DNA from: Nocardioides humi
Lineage (GTDB): Bacteria > Actinomycetota > Actinomycetes > Propionibacteriales > Nocardioidaceae
NCBI RefSeq assembly: GCF_006494775.1
Contig: NZ_CP041146.1
Coordinates: 62,001-126,000, forward strand
DNA length: 64,000 bases
Direction: 5' to 3'
A program made the position numbers and the translations under genes. Under the pieces are notes generated by a model. That model searched no databases, was not told the origin of the DNA, and saw nothing but the letters and a program-made list of their open reading frames with translations. Shown here in pieces: positions 26,271 through 36,198 of this stretch; position 1 is the stretch's first letter, and every line of letters begins with the position of its first letter.

Positions 26271-26822
26271 ATGCCCGTGCCGACCACGCGCGCCCTGGCC
26301 GCGGCCGACGTGCGGGCCGCGGCCGCGGCCGGGCGCCGCGAGCTCGCGGTGCCGCCGCACGCGCGGGTCACGCCGCTCGCCCGGGACACCGCGCGCGAGC
26401 TGGGCGTCCTGCTCGTGCCGGCCCGGCCGCCCGAGCCGGCTCCGGCGCCACCGTCCGCAGGCGCGGCCGCGATCCGGCACGTCGACGCCCGGGAGATCGC
26501 GCTCGATCCGTTCCCCTACCCCGGCCCCGAGCCCGGCCAGGACGTCCGGGTCGGCGACGTGGTCGACGCCGGGCACGGATCGCCCATGGCAGCGGGCTTC
26601 CTGACCCTCACCCGCGGCTGCTTCCCGTGGACCCTGACCTACGACGAGATCGAGTACGTCGTCGAGGGCGAGCTGCACCTCGGGATCGACGGCACGACGA
26701 TCGTGGGCCACCCCGGCGACGTGCTCTACGTCCCGAAGGGCAGCGCGATCACGTTCGGCACCCCGTCGTGGGCGCGGATCCTCTACGTCACCTACCCGGC
26801 CGACTGGGAGGGATCGCGGTGA
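26271..26822 (+). CDS. eutQ: Ethanolamine utilisation protein EutQ (cupin)
   Basis: 183 residues, ATG with GGAGG 5 bp upstream. The N-terminal domain (about 5-50) holds ALAAADVRAAAAAGRREL and RVTPLARDTARELGV, followed by a Pro/Ala linker and a C-terminal cupin (about 75-180, DEIEYVVEGELHLGIDG and HPGDVLYVPKGS). Enteric EutQ has been reported to act as an acetate kinase and to help build the shell. The cupin lacks several canonical metal histidines, as in other EutQ proteins. Its stop overlaps the eutT start (GTGA). Confidence 0.9.
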   Translation: MPVPTTRALAAADVRAAAAAGRRELAVPPHARVTPLARDTARELGVLLVPARPPEPAPAPPSAGAAAIRHVDAREIALDPFPYPGPEPGQDVRVGDVVDAGHGSPMAAGFLTLTRGCFPWTLTYDEIEYVVEGELHLGIDGTTIVGHPGDVLYVPKGSAITFGTPSWARILYVTYPADWEGSR

Positions 26823-27580
26823 TCGTGACCGAGGGCGCCCTCCGCGAGCAGCTCCGGCAGCCCCGGGCCGGCGCCCGGGTGACCGTGCCGGCGGGCGCCA
26901 CCCTCTCCCCTTCCGCCCAGGACTTCGTCGCGCACTGGCGACTGGAGGTGGTGACGTCCACGCCGGCGACCCCCGAGCGCCGGGAGTGGGACCGGCCGGG
27001 CACGTTCCCGGTGGTCCGCGAGGGCGACGTCCCCCGGTGCCTGACGTGCGGCGGCGCGGTCACCGAGAAGCCCGACGGCCTGACCCAGCTCGACGCCTGC
27101 CACTTCGCCCCCAAGACCCACCCGCGGATCCGGCTGCGGGGCCGGATCGACACCCTGCAGGCCACCGTGCTCCTCCTCGCCGCCCGGGCGGCGGCCCTCG
27201 GCGACGAGCCGCTGCGCGACCATCTCGGCACCGTCGCGGCGTACTGCCGGGAGCTGATGTCGGCGGAGTACCACGAGCGGCCCGCGGCGGCACCGGGGCT
27301 GGCCGGGCTCTCCGAGGAGGAGATCCACGCCGCCACCCACGACCCGCGCGCCACCGTGGGGGTCGACCACGTCGTGCCCGATGCCGGCGACGCCGAGCTC
27401 CTGCTCCGGCTGAACCTCCTTCGCAGCCAGGTCCGGGAGGTCGAGCTCGTCGCGCTGGACGCCTTTCCCTCCCCCCACGACCCCTCGGGCGCCAGTATCG
27501 TGCACGGCCTCAACCGGCTGTCCAGCGTCGTCTACTACCTCGAGCTGCGCCACGCCGCGGACGCGGAGGACCGGCCATGA
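26819..27580 (+). CDS. eutT: Ethanolamine cobalamin adenosyltransferase EutT
   Basis: 253 residues from the GTG at 26819 that overlaps the eutQ stop; a GTG at 26825 is possible. The N-terminal region has PRCLTCGG, a CxxC of the EutT metal site, but the enteric HX11CCX2C pattern is incomplete here. The C-terminal helical part (about 110-250) fits the adenosyltransferase bundle, with HFAPKTHPRIRLRGRIDTLQA-like sequence at its start. It makes adenosylcobalamin for EutBC. The EutJ gene overlaps its stop (ATGA). Confidence 0.9.
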   Translation: MIVTEGALREQLRQPRAGARVTVPAGATLSPSAQDFVAHWRLEVVTSTPATPERREWDRPGTFPVVREGDVPRCLTCGGAVTEKPDGLTQLDACHFAPKTHPRIRLRGRIDTLQATVLLLAARAAALGDEPLRDHLGTVAAYCRELMSAEYHERPAAAPGLAGLSEEEIHAATHDPRATVGVDHVVPDAGDAELLLRLNLLRSQVREVELVALDAFPSPHDPSGASIVHGLNRLSSVVYYLELRHAADAEDRP

Positions 27581-28416
27581 CCAGCACCCTGTCCCCCAAC
27601 CTCGCCCGACTGCTGGAGGTGGCCGACCGCGCGACGACGGACGCGCCGGTGACCGTCACCGGGCCGCTGCGCGTCGGCGTGGACCTCGGCACGGCGTACA
27701 CCGTGATCTTCGTGGTCGACGAGTCCGGCCTGCCCGTCGCGGGCGCCTACCGGTTCGCCGACGTGGTCCGCGACGGCGTCGTCCTCGACTACGCCGGTGC
27801 GGTCGACCTGGTCCGCCGGCTCAAGTCCCAGATCGAGCAGCGGATCGGGCGGGGGCTGACCACCGCCGCGGTCACCATCCCGCCGGGGGTGCCGGTCAGC
27901 GAGGTGCGCTCGCACGGCTATGTCGTCGAGGCGGCCGGCCTGGAGTGCACCGCGATCGTCGACGAGCCCACGGCCGCGAACGCCGTGCTCCAGGTCGCCG
28001 ACGGCGCCGTCGTCGACGTCGGCGGCGGCACGACCGGCATCGCCGTCCTGCGCGACGGCGAGGTGGTGGCCACGGCGGACGACCCGACTGGCGGCACCCA
28101 CCTCACGCTCGTGGTGGCGGGCGCGCACGGCATCTCCTTCGAGGAGGCCGAGCTGCTCAAGCGCGACCAGCGCAACCACGCCCGGCTGTTCCCCGTCGTG
28201 CGCCCGGTGCTGGAGAAGATCGGCACCCTGGTCGCCGACCGGATCCGCGGGTACGACGTCGAGCAGATCTACCTGGTGGGCGGCACCAGCGCCTTCACCG
28301 GGATCGCGGACGTCGTGGCGTCGGTGACGGGCGTGCCCGCGGTGGTCCCCGGCGCCCCGCTCTTCGTGACGCCGGTGGGCGTGGCCCTGCACGACACGGG
28401 AGGAGATGCCGGATGA
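27577..28416 (+). CDS. eutJ: Ethanolamine utilisation chaperone-like protein EutJ
   Basis: 279 residues with the actin/Hsp70-type ATPase motifs: phosphate 1 VGVDLGTAYTVIFVVD (about 33-48), phosphate 2 VVDVGGGTTGIAVL (about 145-158) and adenosine motif LVGGTSAFTGI (about 230-240). EutJ is a small Hsp70-like protein of eut operons with an unproven role in enzyme activation or assembly. Start and stop both overlap neighbours as ATGA, so it is translationally coupled. Confidence 0.92.
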   Translation: MTSTLSPNLARLLEVADRATTDAPVTVTGPLRVGVDLGTAYTVIFVVDESGLPVAGAYRFADVVRDGVVLDYAGAVDLVRRLKSQIEQRIGRGLTTAAVTIPPGVPVSEVRSHGYVVEAAGLECTAIVDEPTAANAVLQVADGAVVDVGGGTTGIAVLRDGEVVATADDPTGGTHLTLVVAGAHGISFEEAELLKRDQRNHARLFPVVRPVLEKIGTLVADRIRGYDVEQIYLVGGTSAFTGIADVVASVTGVPAVVPGAPLFVTPVGVALHDTGGDAG

Positions 28417-29042
28417 CCAGCGAGGACTTCCAGCTGCGCGCCTACGTCCACCTGGACCGGATGCAGCCCCAGTTCGCGGCGTTCATCGGCGCGATCACCC
28501 AGGGCGATCCGCCGGTGGAGGGCATGGCGAGCCTGTACGTCGAGATGGCGCCCGGCAACTGGGTCTTCCGGGTAGTCGACAAGGTCGTCAAGACCACCGA
28601 CGTGCGCCCGGGCGCGCAGATCGTCGAGCGCGAGTTCGGGATGTTCGAGGTGCACTCGCTCTCGCAGGCCGACGTGCTCCGGGCCGGCGACGTCACCCTC
28701 GCCGAGCTCGGCCGGACGGTGGCGGACCGGATCAAGCCGGAGATCGCCTCGATCCAGGTGATCACCAACGTGAACCCCTACCAGGCGCAGCTGCTCAACC
28801 GGTTCGTCCGCGGCACCATGCTGGTCGCCGGGCAGACCATGCTCGTCGTCGAGGTCGCGCCGGCGGCGTACATCAACCTCGCCGCCAACGAGGCCGAGAA
28901 GGCCGCGCCGGTGAACCTCATGCACATCACCTCGGTCGGCCGCTTCGGCCGGCTCTGGATGGCCGGCCGGGAGGCCGACGTCCTCGCTGCCCAGGACGCC
29001 GCCACCGGCGCCATCGAGAACCTCACCGGCCGCCCGTCCTAG
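28413..29042 (+). CDS. Divergent tandem-BMC (BMC-T) shell protein
   Basis: 209 residues, overlapping the eutJ stop as ATGA. Two successive BMC-like units can be read. The first is about 35-100 (ASLYVEMAPGNWVFRVVDKVV then REFGMFEVHSLSQADVLRAG). The second is about 125-195 (LVVEVAPAAYINLAANEAEK then VGRFGRLWMAGREADVLAAQ). Each has the strand-helix-strand rhythm of a BMC domain and ends in the 'G-R-x-x-x-x-G-x-E-A-D-V' type hairpin seen in BMC-T proteins. It is unlike EutL and EutM, so it would be a third shell component. Assignment is from pattern only. Confidence 0.65.
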   Translation: MTSEDFQLRAYVHLDRMQPQFAAFIGAITQGDPPVEGMASLYVEMAPGNWVFRVVDKVVKTTDVRPGAQIVEREFGMFEVHSLSQADVLRAGDVTLAELGRTVADRIKPEIASIQVITNVNPYQAQLLNRFVRGTMLVAGQTMLVVEVAPAAYINLAANEAEKAAPVNLMHITSVGRFGRLWMAGREADVLAAQDAATGAIENLTGRPS

Positions 29043-29070
29043 AAGCCGCCCGTCCCAGAAGGAGAGAGGC

Positions 29071-29355
29071 ATGCCCCGCAGATTCGTCACCAAGGCCGAG
29101 ATCGACGCGCTCGCCGACCGCGGCGAGACCAGGCTGGAGATCGACGACCGCACCACCGTCACCGATGTCGCCCGCGAGCGCGCGGCGCAGCGGGGCGTCG
29201 CCGTCGTGCGTCCCGACGCCCCGGGCCCGCAGCCTCCGGCGCCGCCCGGGACCGGCTCCGTCACCCGGTCCGTCGTCCGCTCCCGCGTGCTCGCCGAGCT
29301 CGGCGAGGCTCCCCCCGGGCTCGACGAGGCCCTCGACCGGGTCCTGGGCCGCTAG
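29071..29355 (+). CDS. Small protein resembling the EutQ N-terminal domain
   Basis: 94 residues with a strong AGGAGAG before the ATG. The opening FVTKAEIDALADRGETRLEI and TVTDVARERAAQRGVAVV align by eye with the first 50 residues of EutQ (both the copy at 26271 and enteric EutQ). A Pro-rich linker leads to a C-terminal helical stretch (SVVRSRVLAELG, LDEALDRVLG) that also resembles the helix after the enteric EutQ N-domain. There is no cupin. It may be a stand-alone shell-docking or assembly factor; no enzyme motif is visible. Confidence 0.65.
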   Translation: MPRRFVTKAEIDALADRGETRLEIDDRTTVTDVARERAAQRGVAVVRPDAPGPQPPAPPGTGSVTRSVVRSRVLAELGEAPPGLDEALDRVLGR

Positions 29356-32076
29356 ATGGGCGCCCCGACCACGCTGCCCGGGCCCGGCCCCCTGCCCGGC
29401 GTGGACGTCCTCCTCGCCGACGGGAGCATCGGACGCGTCCGCGACTTCGCCGCCGACGACGCCGACGCGGTGAGGGCGATGCACGAGCACGCGTCGGCGG
29501 AGAGCCTGCGCCACCGGTTCCTCCACGCCGGGGACCACGCGGCCGCGGCGTACGTCGACCACCTGTGCGAGGCAGGCCCCGACGAGGTGATCGCGCTCGT
29601 CATGGAGCACGACCGGCGCCCGGTCGCGCTCGCCACGGCCGAGCACGTCGCGCCCGCCGTCGCGGAGGTGTCCTTCTTCGTGGCCGAGGAGATGAAGGGC
29701 CGGGGCGTCGGCACGCTGCTGCTCGAGCACCTCGCCGCCCGGGCCCGCCGGGCGGGCCTGCGGGAGTTCACGGCGCTGGTCGCCGTGGACAACCTCGCCA
29801 TGATCCGGGTGCTCAACGACGTCGGCTTCGACACGACCCGCGACGTCGCCCAGGGAACCATCGAGATGAGGCTGAGCACCGCGGCGACCCAGCGCGCCGT
29901 CGAGGCGGCCGACGTACGGGAGTGCCGGGCCGAGGCGCGCTCGCTGCGGGCGCTGATGCGGCCGCAGCGGGTCGCCGTCGCCGGGGTCGCCCGCGACGGC
30001 GGGGGCGTGGGCAACGCCGTGCTGGACGCGATCCGCGAGGGCGGCTTCACCGGGAGCGTGTGCGTCGTGCACCCGGACCGGCCCGAGATCGCCGGGGTCG
30101 AGGTCCATCCGAGCATCGCGGCGGTCCCCGGGCCGGTCGACCTGCTGATCGTGGCGGTGCCGGCCCAGCACGTCCTCGGCCTCCTGGAGGAGGCCGGCCG
30201 GGCAGGGGTCCGGGTGGCGGTCGTGATCAGCTCCGGCTTCGCCGAGGCCGGGCCCGGAGGCCACCTCCTGCAGACCGCGATGGTGCGCTCGGCCCGGGGG
30301 CACGGGATGAGGCTGATCGGCCCGAACTGCTTCGGCGTCGGCAGCTACGCACCGGCCGTGGGCCTCGACGCGACGTTCGCCCGCCGCCGGCCCGCGGCCG
30401 GCGGCCTGGCAGTGGCCTCGCAGTCGGGCGGGGTCGGCATCGCGCTGATCGACGCCGCCTCCGCCGGGCTCGGCCTGGCCTCGTTCGTGTCGCTGGGCAA
30501 CAAGGCCGACGTGTCGGGCAACGACCTGCTCGCCGCCTGGATCGAGGACGAGCAGGTCACCGCCGCCGCGCTCTACCTGGAGTCCTTCGGGAACCCGCGC
30601 AAGTTCGCCCGGTTCGCCCGCCGGTTCAGCGAGCGCAAGCCGCTCATCGCCGTGGTCGGCGGCCGCTCCGCAGTGGGCAGCCGCGCGGGTGCCTCGCACA
30701 CGGCCGCCGCCGCGACCCCCGGATCGGCGGTCTCGGCGGTCTTCGCCCAGGCCGGCGTGATCCCGGTGACCGGCCTGGACGAGCTCGTCGACTGCGCCCT
30801 GCTGCTCACCGCGGGCCCGCTGCCCGCCGGGTCGAGGCTGGGCATCGTCGGGAACGCCGGTGGGCTGGGCGTGCTCGCCGCCGACGACGCGAGCGACGAG
30901 GGCATCGACGTACCCGAGCTCTCCGAACGGCTGCAGGAGGAGCTCCGCCGGGTCGCGGGCGGCGCGCCCGGCACGACCAACCCCGTCGACCTCGGGGCGG
31001 CGGCCTCCCCGGAGGCGTTCGGGGCCGGCATCGGACTGCTGGCCGGCAGCGGCGAGGTGGACGGCCTCGTGGTCGTCTTCGCCGCCACCCGGGTCGGCGA
31101 CACCGACCGCACCGTGGCCGCCATCCGCGCGGCCGCCCGCGATCTGACGATCCCGGTCGTGCTCGTCCTGCACGGCGACGACCTCCCAGCCCCGGCCGAG
31201 CCCGGTGCGGGCGACCTGCCCCGGCTGCGGTCGGTCGAGAGCGCCGTCCGCGCCTTCGGCCGCGCCGCCCGCTACGTCGCGTGGCGCAGCGCCCCGCGCG
31301 GCACCCGGCGGCCCCGGGTCCCCGCCGCGACCCGCGACGCGGCCGCCCTCGCCGCCGGGCTCCTCGCCGCCGACCGCCACGGCGGCTGGCTGGACCCGGC
31401 GCAGATCCAGGAGCTGCTCGCCCACTACGGCGTGACGGCGCCGACCGGCTCCGTGTGCGCCGGCGCGGCCGCGGCGATGGAGACCGCCGACGCCGTCGGC
31501 TACCCGGTCGCCGCCAAGGTCGCCGACCCCGAGATCCTCCACAAGACCGACCGGGGCCTGGTGGCGGTGGGGCTGCGGTCGCGGGAGGAGGTGGCCGTCG
31601 CGGTCCGGCGGTTCGGCGCGGAGGTGGGGCGTGCCGACGTGCCGGTGCTGGTGCAGCCGATGGCGCCCCATGGGGTCGAGCTCGCCGTCGGGGTGGTCCG
31701 CGACCCCTCCTTCGGGCCGCTGGTGATGGTGGGGGCGGGCGGCGTCGCGACCGAGGTGTGGCGCGACCGGGCCTTCCTGGTGCCGCCGGTCACCGACCTC
31801 GACGTCGCCCGCACCCTGGCCACGCTGCGGATCGCGCCCCTGCTCCGCGGGTTCCGGGGCTCCCCGCCGGTCGACCTGGAGCGCGTGCAGGACCTGGTGG
31901 TGTCCGTCGCGGCGCTCGCCGAGGATCTCCCCCAGCTCGCCGAGATGGACCTCAACCCCGTCATCGCCACCGCCGACGGCGTGGTCTGCGTCGACGCCCG
32001 GGTCCGGCTGGCCGCGCCGGCGGCCGCCGAGGAGGTGCTGCCCGGCGTCCCCCGGCAGCTGCGAATGCCCTCCTGA
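29356..32076 (+). CDS. GNAT-fused ADP-forming acyl-CoA synthetase
   Basis: 906 residues. Order: GNAT acetyltransferase (about 15-175, with EEMKGRGVGTLLLEHLAARA), CoA-binding Rossmann domain (about 190-320), succinyl-CoA-ligase-like flavodoxin domains (about 325-640) with the phosphohistidine motif GASHTAAA, and a C-terminal ATP-grasp domain (about 690-890, with PVAAKVADPEILHKTDRGLV and LVQPMAPHGVELAVGVVRD). NDP-forming acyl-CoA synthetases of this type interconvert acetyl-CoA and acetate with ATP formation; GNAT-fused forms can instead act as protein acetyltransferases. The start ATG directly follows the upstream TAG. With no eutD or ackA nearby, it may be the ATP-generating exit of the eut pathway. 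Confidence 0.85.
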   Translation: MGAPTTLPGPGPLPGVDVLLADGSIGRVRDFAADDADAVRAMHEHASAESLRHRFLHAGDHAAAAYVDHLCEAGPDEVIALVMEHDRRPVALATAEHVAPAVAEVSFFVAEEMKGRGVGTLLLEHLAARARRAGLREFTALVAVDNLAMIRVLNDVGFDTTRDVAQGTIEMRLSTAATQRAVEAADVRECRAEARSLRALMRPQRVAVAGVARDGGGVGNAVLDAIREGGFTGSVCVVHPDRPEIAGVEVHPSIAAVPGPVDLLIVAVPAQHVLGLLEEAGRAGVRVAVVISSGFAEAGPGGHLLQTAMVRSARGHGMRLIGPNCFGVGSYAPAVGLDATFARRRPAAGGLAVASQSGGVGIALIDAASAGLGLASFVSLGNKADVSGNDLLAAWIEDEQVTAAALYLESFGNPRKFARFARRFSERKPLIAVVGGRSAVGSRAGASHTAAAATPGSAVSAVFAQAGVIPVTGLDELVDCALLLTAGPLPAGSRLGIVGNAGGLGVLAADDASDEGIDVPELSERLQEELRRVAGGAPGTTNPVDLGAAASPEAFGAGIGLLAGSGEVDGLVVVFAATRVGDTDRTVAAIRAAARDLTIPVVLVLHGDDLPAPAEPGAGDLPRLRSVESAVRAFGRAARYVAWRSAPRGTRRPRVPAATRDAAALAAGLLAADRHGGWLDPAQIQELLAHYGVTAPTGSVCAGAAAAMETADAVGYPVAAKVADPEILHKTDRGLVAVGLRSREEVAVAVRRFGAEVGRADVPVLVQPMAPHGVELAVGVVRDPSFGPLVMVGAGGVATEVWRDRAFLVPPVTDLDVARTLATLRIAPLLRGFRGSPPVDLERVQDLVVSVAALAEDLPQLAEMDLNPVIATADGVVCVDARVRLAAPAAAEEVLPGVPRQLRMPS

Positions 32077-32104
32077 CCGGCGCCGCCGCACAGCGCCCGG
32101 CGAG

Positions 32105-32123
32105 GGAGGACCTTGGACCCTCC
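32105..32123 (+). promoter_or_regulatory. DosR-like box upstream of the universal stress gene
   Basis: GGAGGACCTTGGACCCTCC, near-palindromic, 33 bp before the start at 32156. It fits the AGGACCTTNGNCCCT form of the box repeated before other stress genes in this region. Confidence 0.5.
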
Positions 32124-32155
32124 CCCGGCGCCGGGACGCGGCCCACGATGGAGCC

Positions 32156-33087
32156 ATGACCCGGCGTCTCTCCGACCTCCCGGCCGGGGCCGTCGTGGTC
32201 GGCGTCGACGGGTCCGAGCCGGCCGAGCACGCTGCCGCCTGGGCCGCCGAGGTCGCCGGCCGCGAGCACCGGCCGCTGGTGCTGGCGCACGGCGTGCACC
32301 GCGCCCTCCCCCTGGCCCCCGAGGGGTCGTGGCCGGGCCGAGCCTCGAGGAGGAGCTCCGCAGGGCGGGCGTCCGGGTCGTGGCGCGGGCCGAGGACCAC
32401 GTCCGGCAGCGGCACCCGGGGATCGAGCCGACCTCGATCCGCGTGACCGCCGACGCCCGCGAGCTGCTCGTCGCGCTGTCCCGGCGCGCCGCGCTCCTCG
32501 TCGTCGGCGCCCGGGGGCTCGGGCGGGTGCGGGCCCTGCTGCTCGGCTCGGTGTCGTCGGCGGTCGTCCGCCAGGCCCACTGCCCGGTGGTGGTGGTCCG
32601 GGCACCGGTCGACCCGGCCACGGCGCACGGGGTGCTGGTCGGCATCGGCGGTACGGCGGCCTCGGTGGCGACCCTGGAGTTCGCGTTCCGCGCCGCCTCC
32701 TGGCGCGGGGACGGCCTCACGGTCCTGCACTGCGTCGGCGAGGCGATCACCGCCCAGGGCCATGCGCTGGCCGCTCCGCCGCACACCGACCACCAGGAGG
32801 AGCGGCTCGTCGTGAGCGAGACCCTGGCGAGCCTGCGGGAGAGATATCCCGACATCGCGATCACGGTCCAGCTCGACCACGGGCTGGCGGAGCAAGCGCT
32901 GGCCGACCTGACCCACGACCGGGCGCTGGTCGTCGTGGGGAGCCGACCCCACGGCGCACTCCTGGACCTGGTCCTGGGATCGGTGGCCACCGCGCTGACC
33001 GAGCACGCCCGGTGCCCGGTCGCCGTCGTACCGCACGACCCGCGGCTCCGGGCCCACGGCCCGCCGGACCCGGCCGGCGAGCGCTGA
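32156..33087 (+). pseudogene. Tandem universal stress protein, interrupted by a frameshift
   Basis: A start at 32156 gives VVVGVDGSEPAEHAAAWAAE and LVLAHGVH. The frame changes around 32316-32320 (five C) and continues with PSLEEELRRAGVRVVA to the stop at 33087. Combined, about 310 residues make two Usp domains, each ending in the ATP-binding signature: VVGARGLGRVRALLLGSVSSAVV and VVGSRPHGALLDLVLGSV. One added C in the run restores a continuous frame through GVVAG. The gene ends directly against the stop of the convergent kinase gene. The domain is typical of DosR regulon Usp proteins that respond to hypoxia or stress. Confidence 0.82.
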
Positions 33088-34799
<1,712 letters not shown>

Positions 34800-34959
34800 T
34801 CACCGCCTCGACGGCCGGAGGCTCTCCTCGGCCCGGCGTGAGCGCCTGCGCACGCCCGTCGCGGTGGTCGCCTGGGTCACACCGCCACGCTAGTGGCCGC
34901 GCTCGACTCTTGGCTATGCCTTGGCAGGACGTCGCCCGGCTCGACCTGGCCGGATGACG

Positions 34960-35181
34960 TCAGGAGCGCTCGTCGCGATCGGGCGGCGGGTCGTGCTCGA
35001 AGTGCTCCACGTCCGCGTCCGGCCCGGGGAAGTAGAGCGTCTCCCGCCCGGTGTCCGACCAGCGCACGACGTACGGCGGGCTGCCGTCGTCGTGGCGGAC
35101 CTCGATGATCTCGCCGTCCCGGACGGGACCCCCGACGGTGTGGCTCCGGATGACGAGCCGGTCGCCGACCGATGCGAACAT
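34960..35181 (-). CDS. DUF1918 family protein
   Basis: 73 residues; the whole protein is the SH3-like DUF1918 domain (GDRLVIRSHTVGGPVRDGEI, then PPYVVRWSDTGRETLYFPGPDA). These small proteins are common in actinobacteria, often next to stress genes; the function is unknown. A DosR-like box lies about 85 bp upstream (35266-35280), which fits stress induction. It is not in an operon with its neighbours. Confidence 0.88.
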   Translation of the reverse strand: MFASVGDRLVIRSHTVGGPVRDGEIIEVRHDDGSPPYVVRWSDTGRETLYFPGPDADVEHFEHDPPPDRDERS

Positions 35182-35265
35182 GTGCGGACCTCCTGCTGGG
35201 CGGGTCGCGGGCCGAGGCCCACGCGGGTGCGCCTACGACTGTGGCGCCGATCCACGTGCGCGGAC

Positions 35266-35280
35266 AGGGCCACAAGTCAC
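35266..35280 (-). promoter_or_regulatory. DosR-like box upstream of the DUF1918 gene
   Basis: On the minus strand GTGACTTGTGGCCCT, matching the GGGACTTNNGGCCC form except at the second base. It is about 85 bp from the start at 35181. The 250-bp stretch 35182-35431 holds no other clear feature. Confidence 0.45.
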
Positions 35281-35431
35281 TTCGCTCGCCGGCACCGGCG
35301 GGGGCACCGGCGGCGGTGGCGACCGTCCGGCGCGTGGAGTAGTCTGCGGCGCAGAAATCGGTCTCCCGATGGGGCGGGAGAGCGGTGCCCCAGACCCCGG
35401 CATCGTCGCAACGAGATGACCGGGAGCGCGG

Positions 35432-36130
35432 ATGACCAGCCCCTTGTACGCACGGCAGCGAGACACGACGCGGCCCACGGATCCCGTCGACGACGCCCCA
35501 CCGGTCGTCCGGCCGCGGACCGACCGCGTCGACCACGAGCGCGACCGGATCGCCCGGGCCCTGCACGACGCGGCGATGGCGCGGCTGCTCCGGCTCGGCG
35601 ACGAGCTGTCCTCGACCAGTGGTCTCGTCACCGGTCCGGCGGCGGAGCGGCTCCAGGCGGCGGTCGACGCCGTCGACGCGATCACCCTGAGCCTGCGGGA
35701 GCTCGTCTTCGGCCTGTCCGGGGACGACGCGCCCGTCGCTCGCCGGGAGAGCATGCTGCGCGCCCTGGTCGAGGGGATGGCCGGCCACCGCGGCTGCTCC
35801 GCGGCGCTCACGGTCGAGGGCGACATCGACCGGCTGCCCCACGCCGTCGCCGACCATCTCACGGCCGTCCTCGCCGAGGCGGTGCACAACGCCGTCACCC
35901 ATGCCCGGGCGGACGAGGTGGTCGCCACGATCACCGCCACCGAGCGGGAGGTCGAGGTGACCGTGGTCGACGACGGCGCGGCCCACCTGCCGGTCACCGG
36001 CTCCGGGCTGGAGCTCGCCAACCTGGCCGCCCGGGCGCACCACCTCGGCGGCTCCTTCCTCTTCGCCCTGCGGGCCGGCGGCGGCGCGGTCGTTCGCTGG
36101 CGCAGCCCGCGCCCGGCGGACCCGGAGTAG
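35432..36130 (+). CDS. Sensorless HisKA_3-type histidine kinase
   Basis: 232 residues, lacking any sensor domain. A 40-residue hydrophilic N-terminus precedes the HisKA_3 dimerisation helix with the phospho-acceptor His in RDRIARALHDAAMARLLRLG, then an HATPase-like domain (EAVHNAVTHA N-box, VVDDGAAHLPVTGSGLELANL in place of G1/G2). The shape matches the kinase core of NarL-family systems. A phosphorelay role with the DosR-like regulator at 43 kb is possible because the devS-like gene is broken, but no partner is adjacent. Confidence 0.75.
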   Translation: MTSPLYARQRDTTRPTDPVDDAPPVVRPRTDRVDHERDRIARALHDAAMARLLRLGDELSSTSGLVTGPAAERLQAAVDAVDAITLSLRELVFGLSGDDAPVARRESMLRALVEGMAGHRGCSAALTVEGDIDRLPHAVADHLTAVLAEAVHNAVTHARADEVVATITATEREVEVTVVDDGAAHLPVTGSGLELANLAARAHHLGGSFLFALRAGGGAVVRWRSPRPADPE

Positions 36131-36198
36131 CCTGAGCGCGCCCGGTCCGCCGTCGCCGGCCCGGGTGCTGGAGGACGCACGATGACGATCCGAGTCCG

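Noticed and set aside
29023..33057. A 1344-codon minus-strand frame opposite the acyl-CoA synthetase and Usp
   Set aside because: Arg/His/Asp/Gly-rich shadow typical of GC-rich third positions, without domains; the plus-strand genes are well supported.
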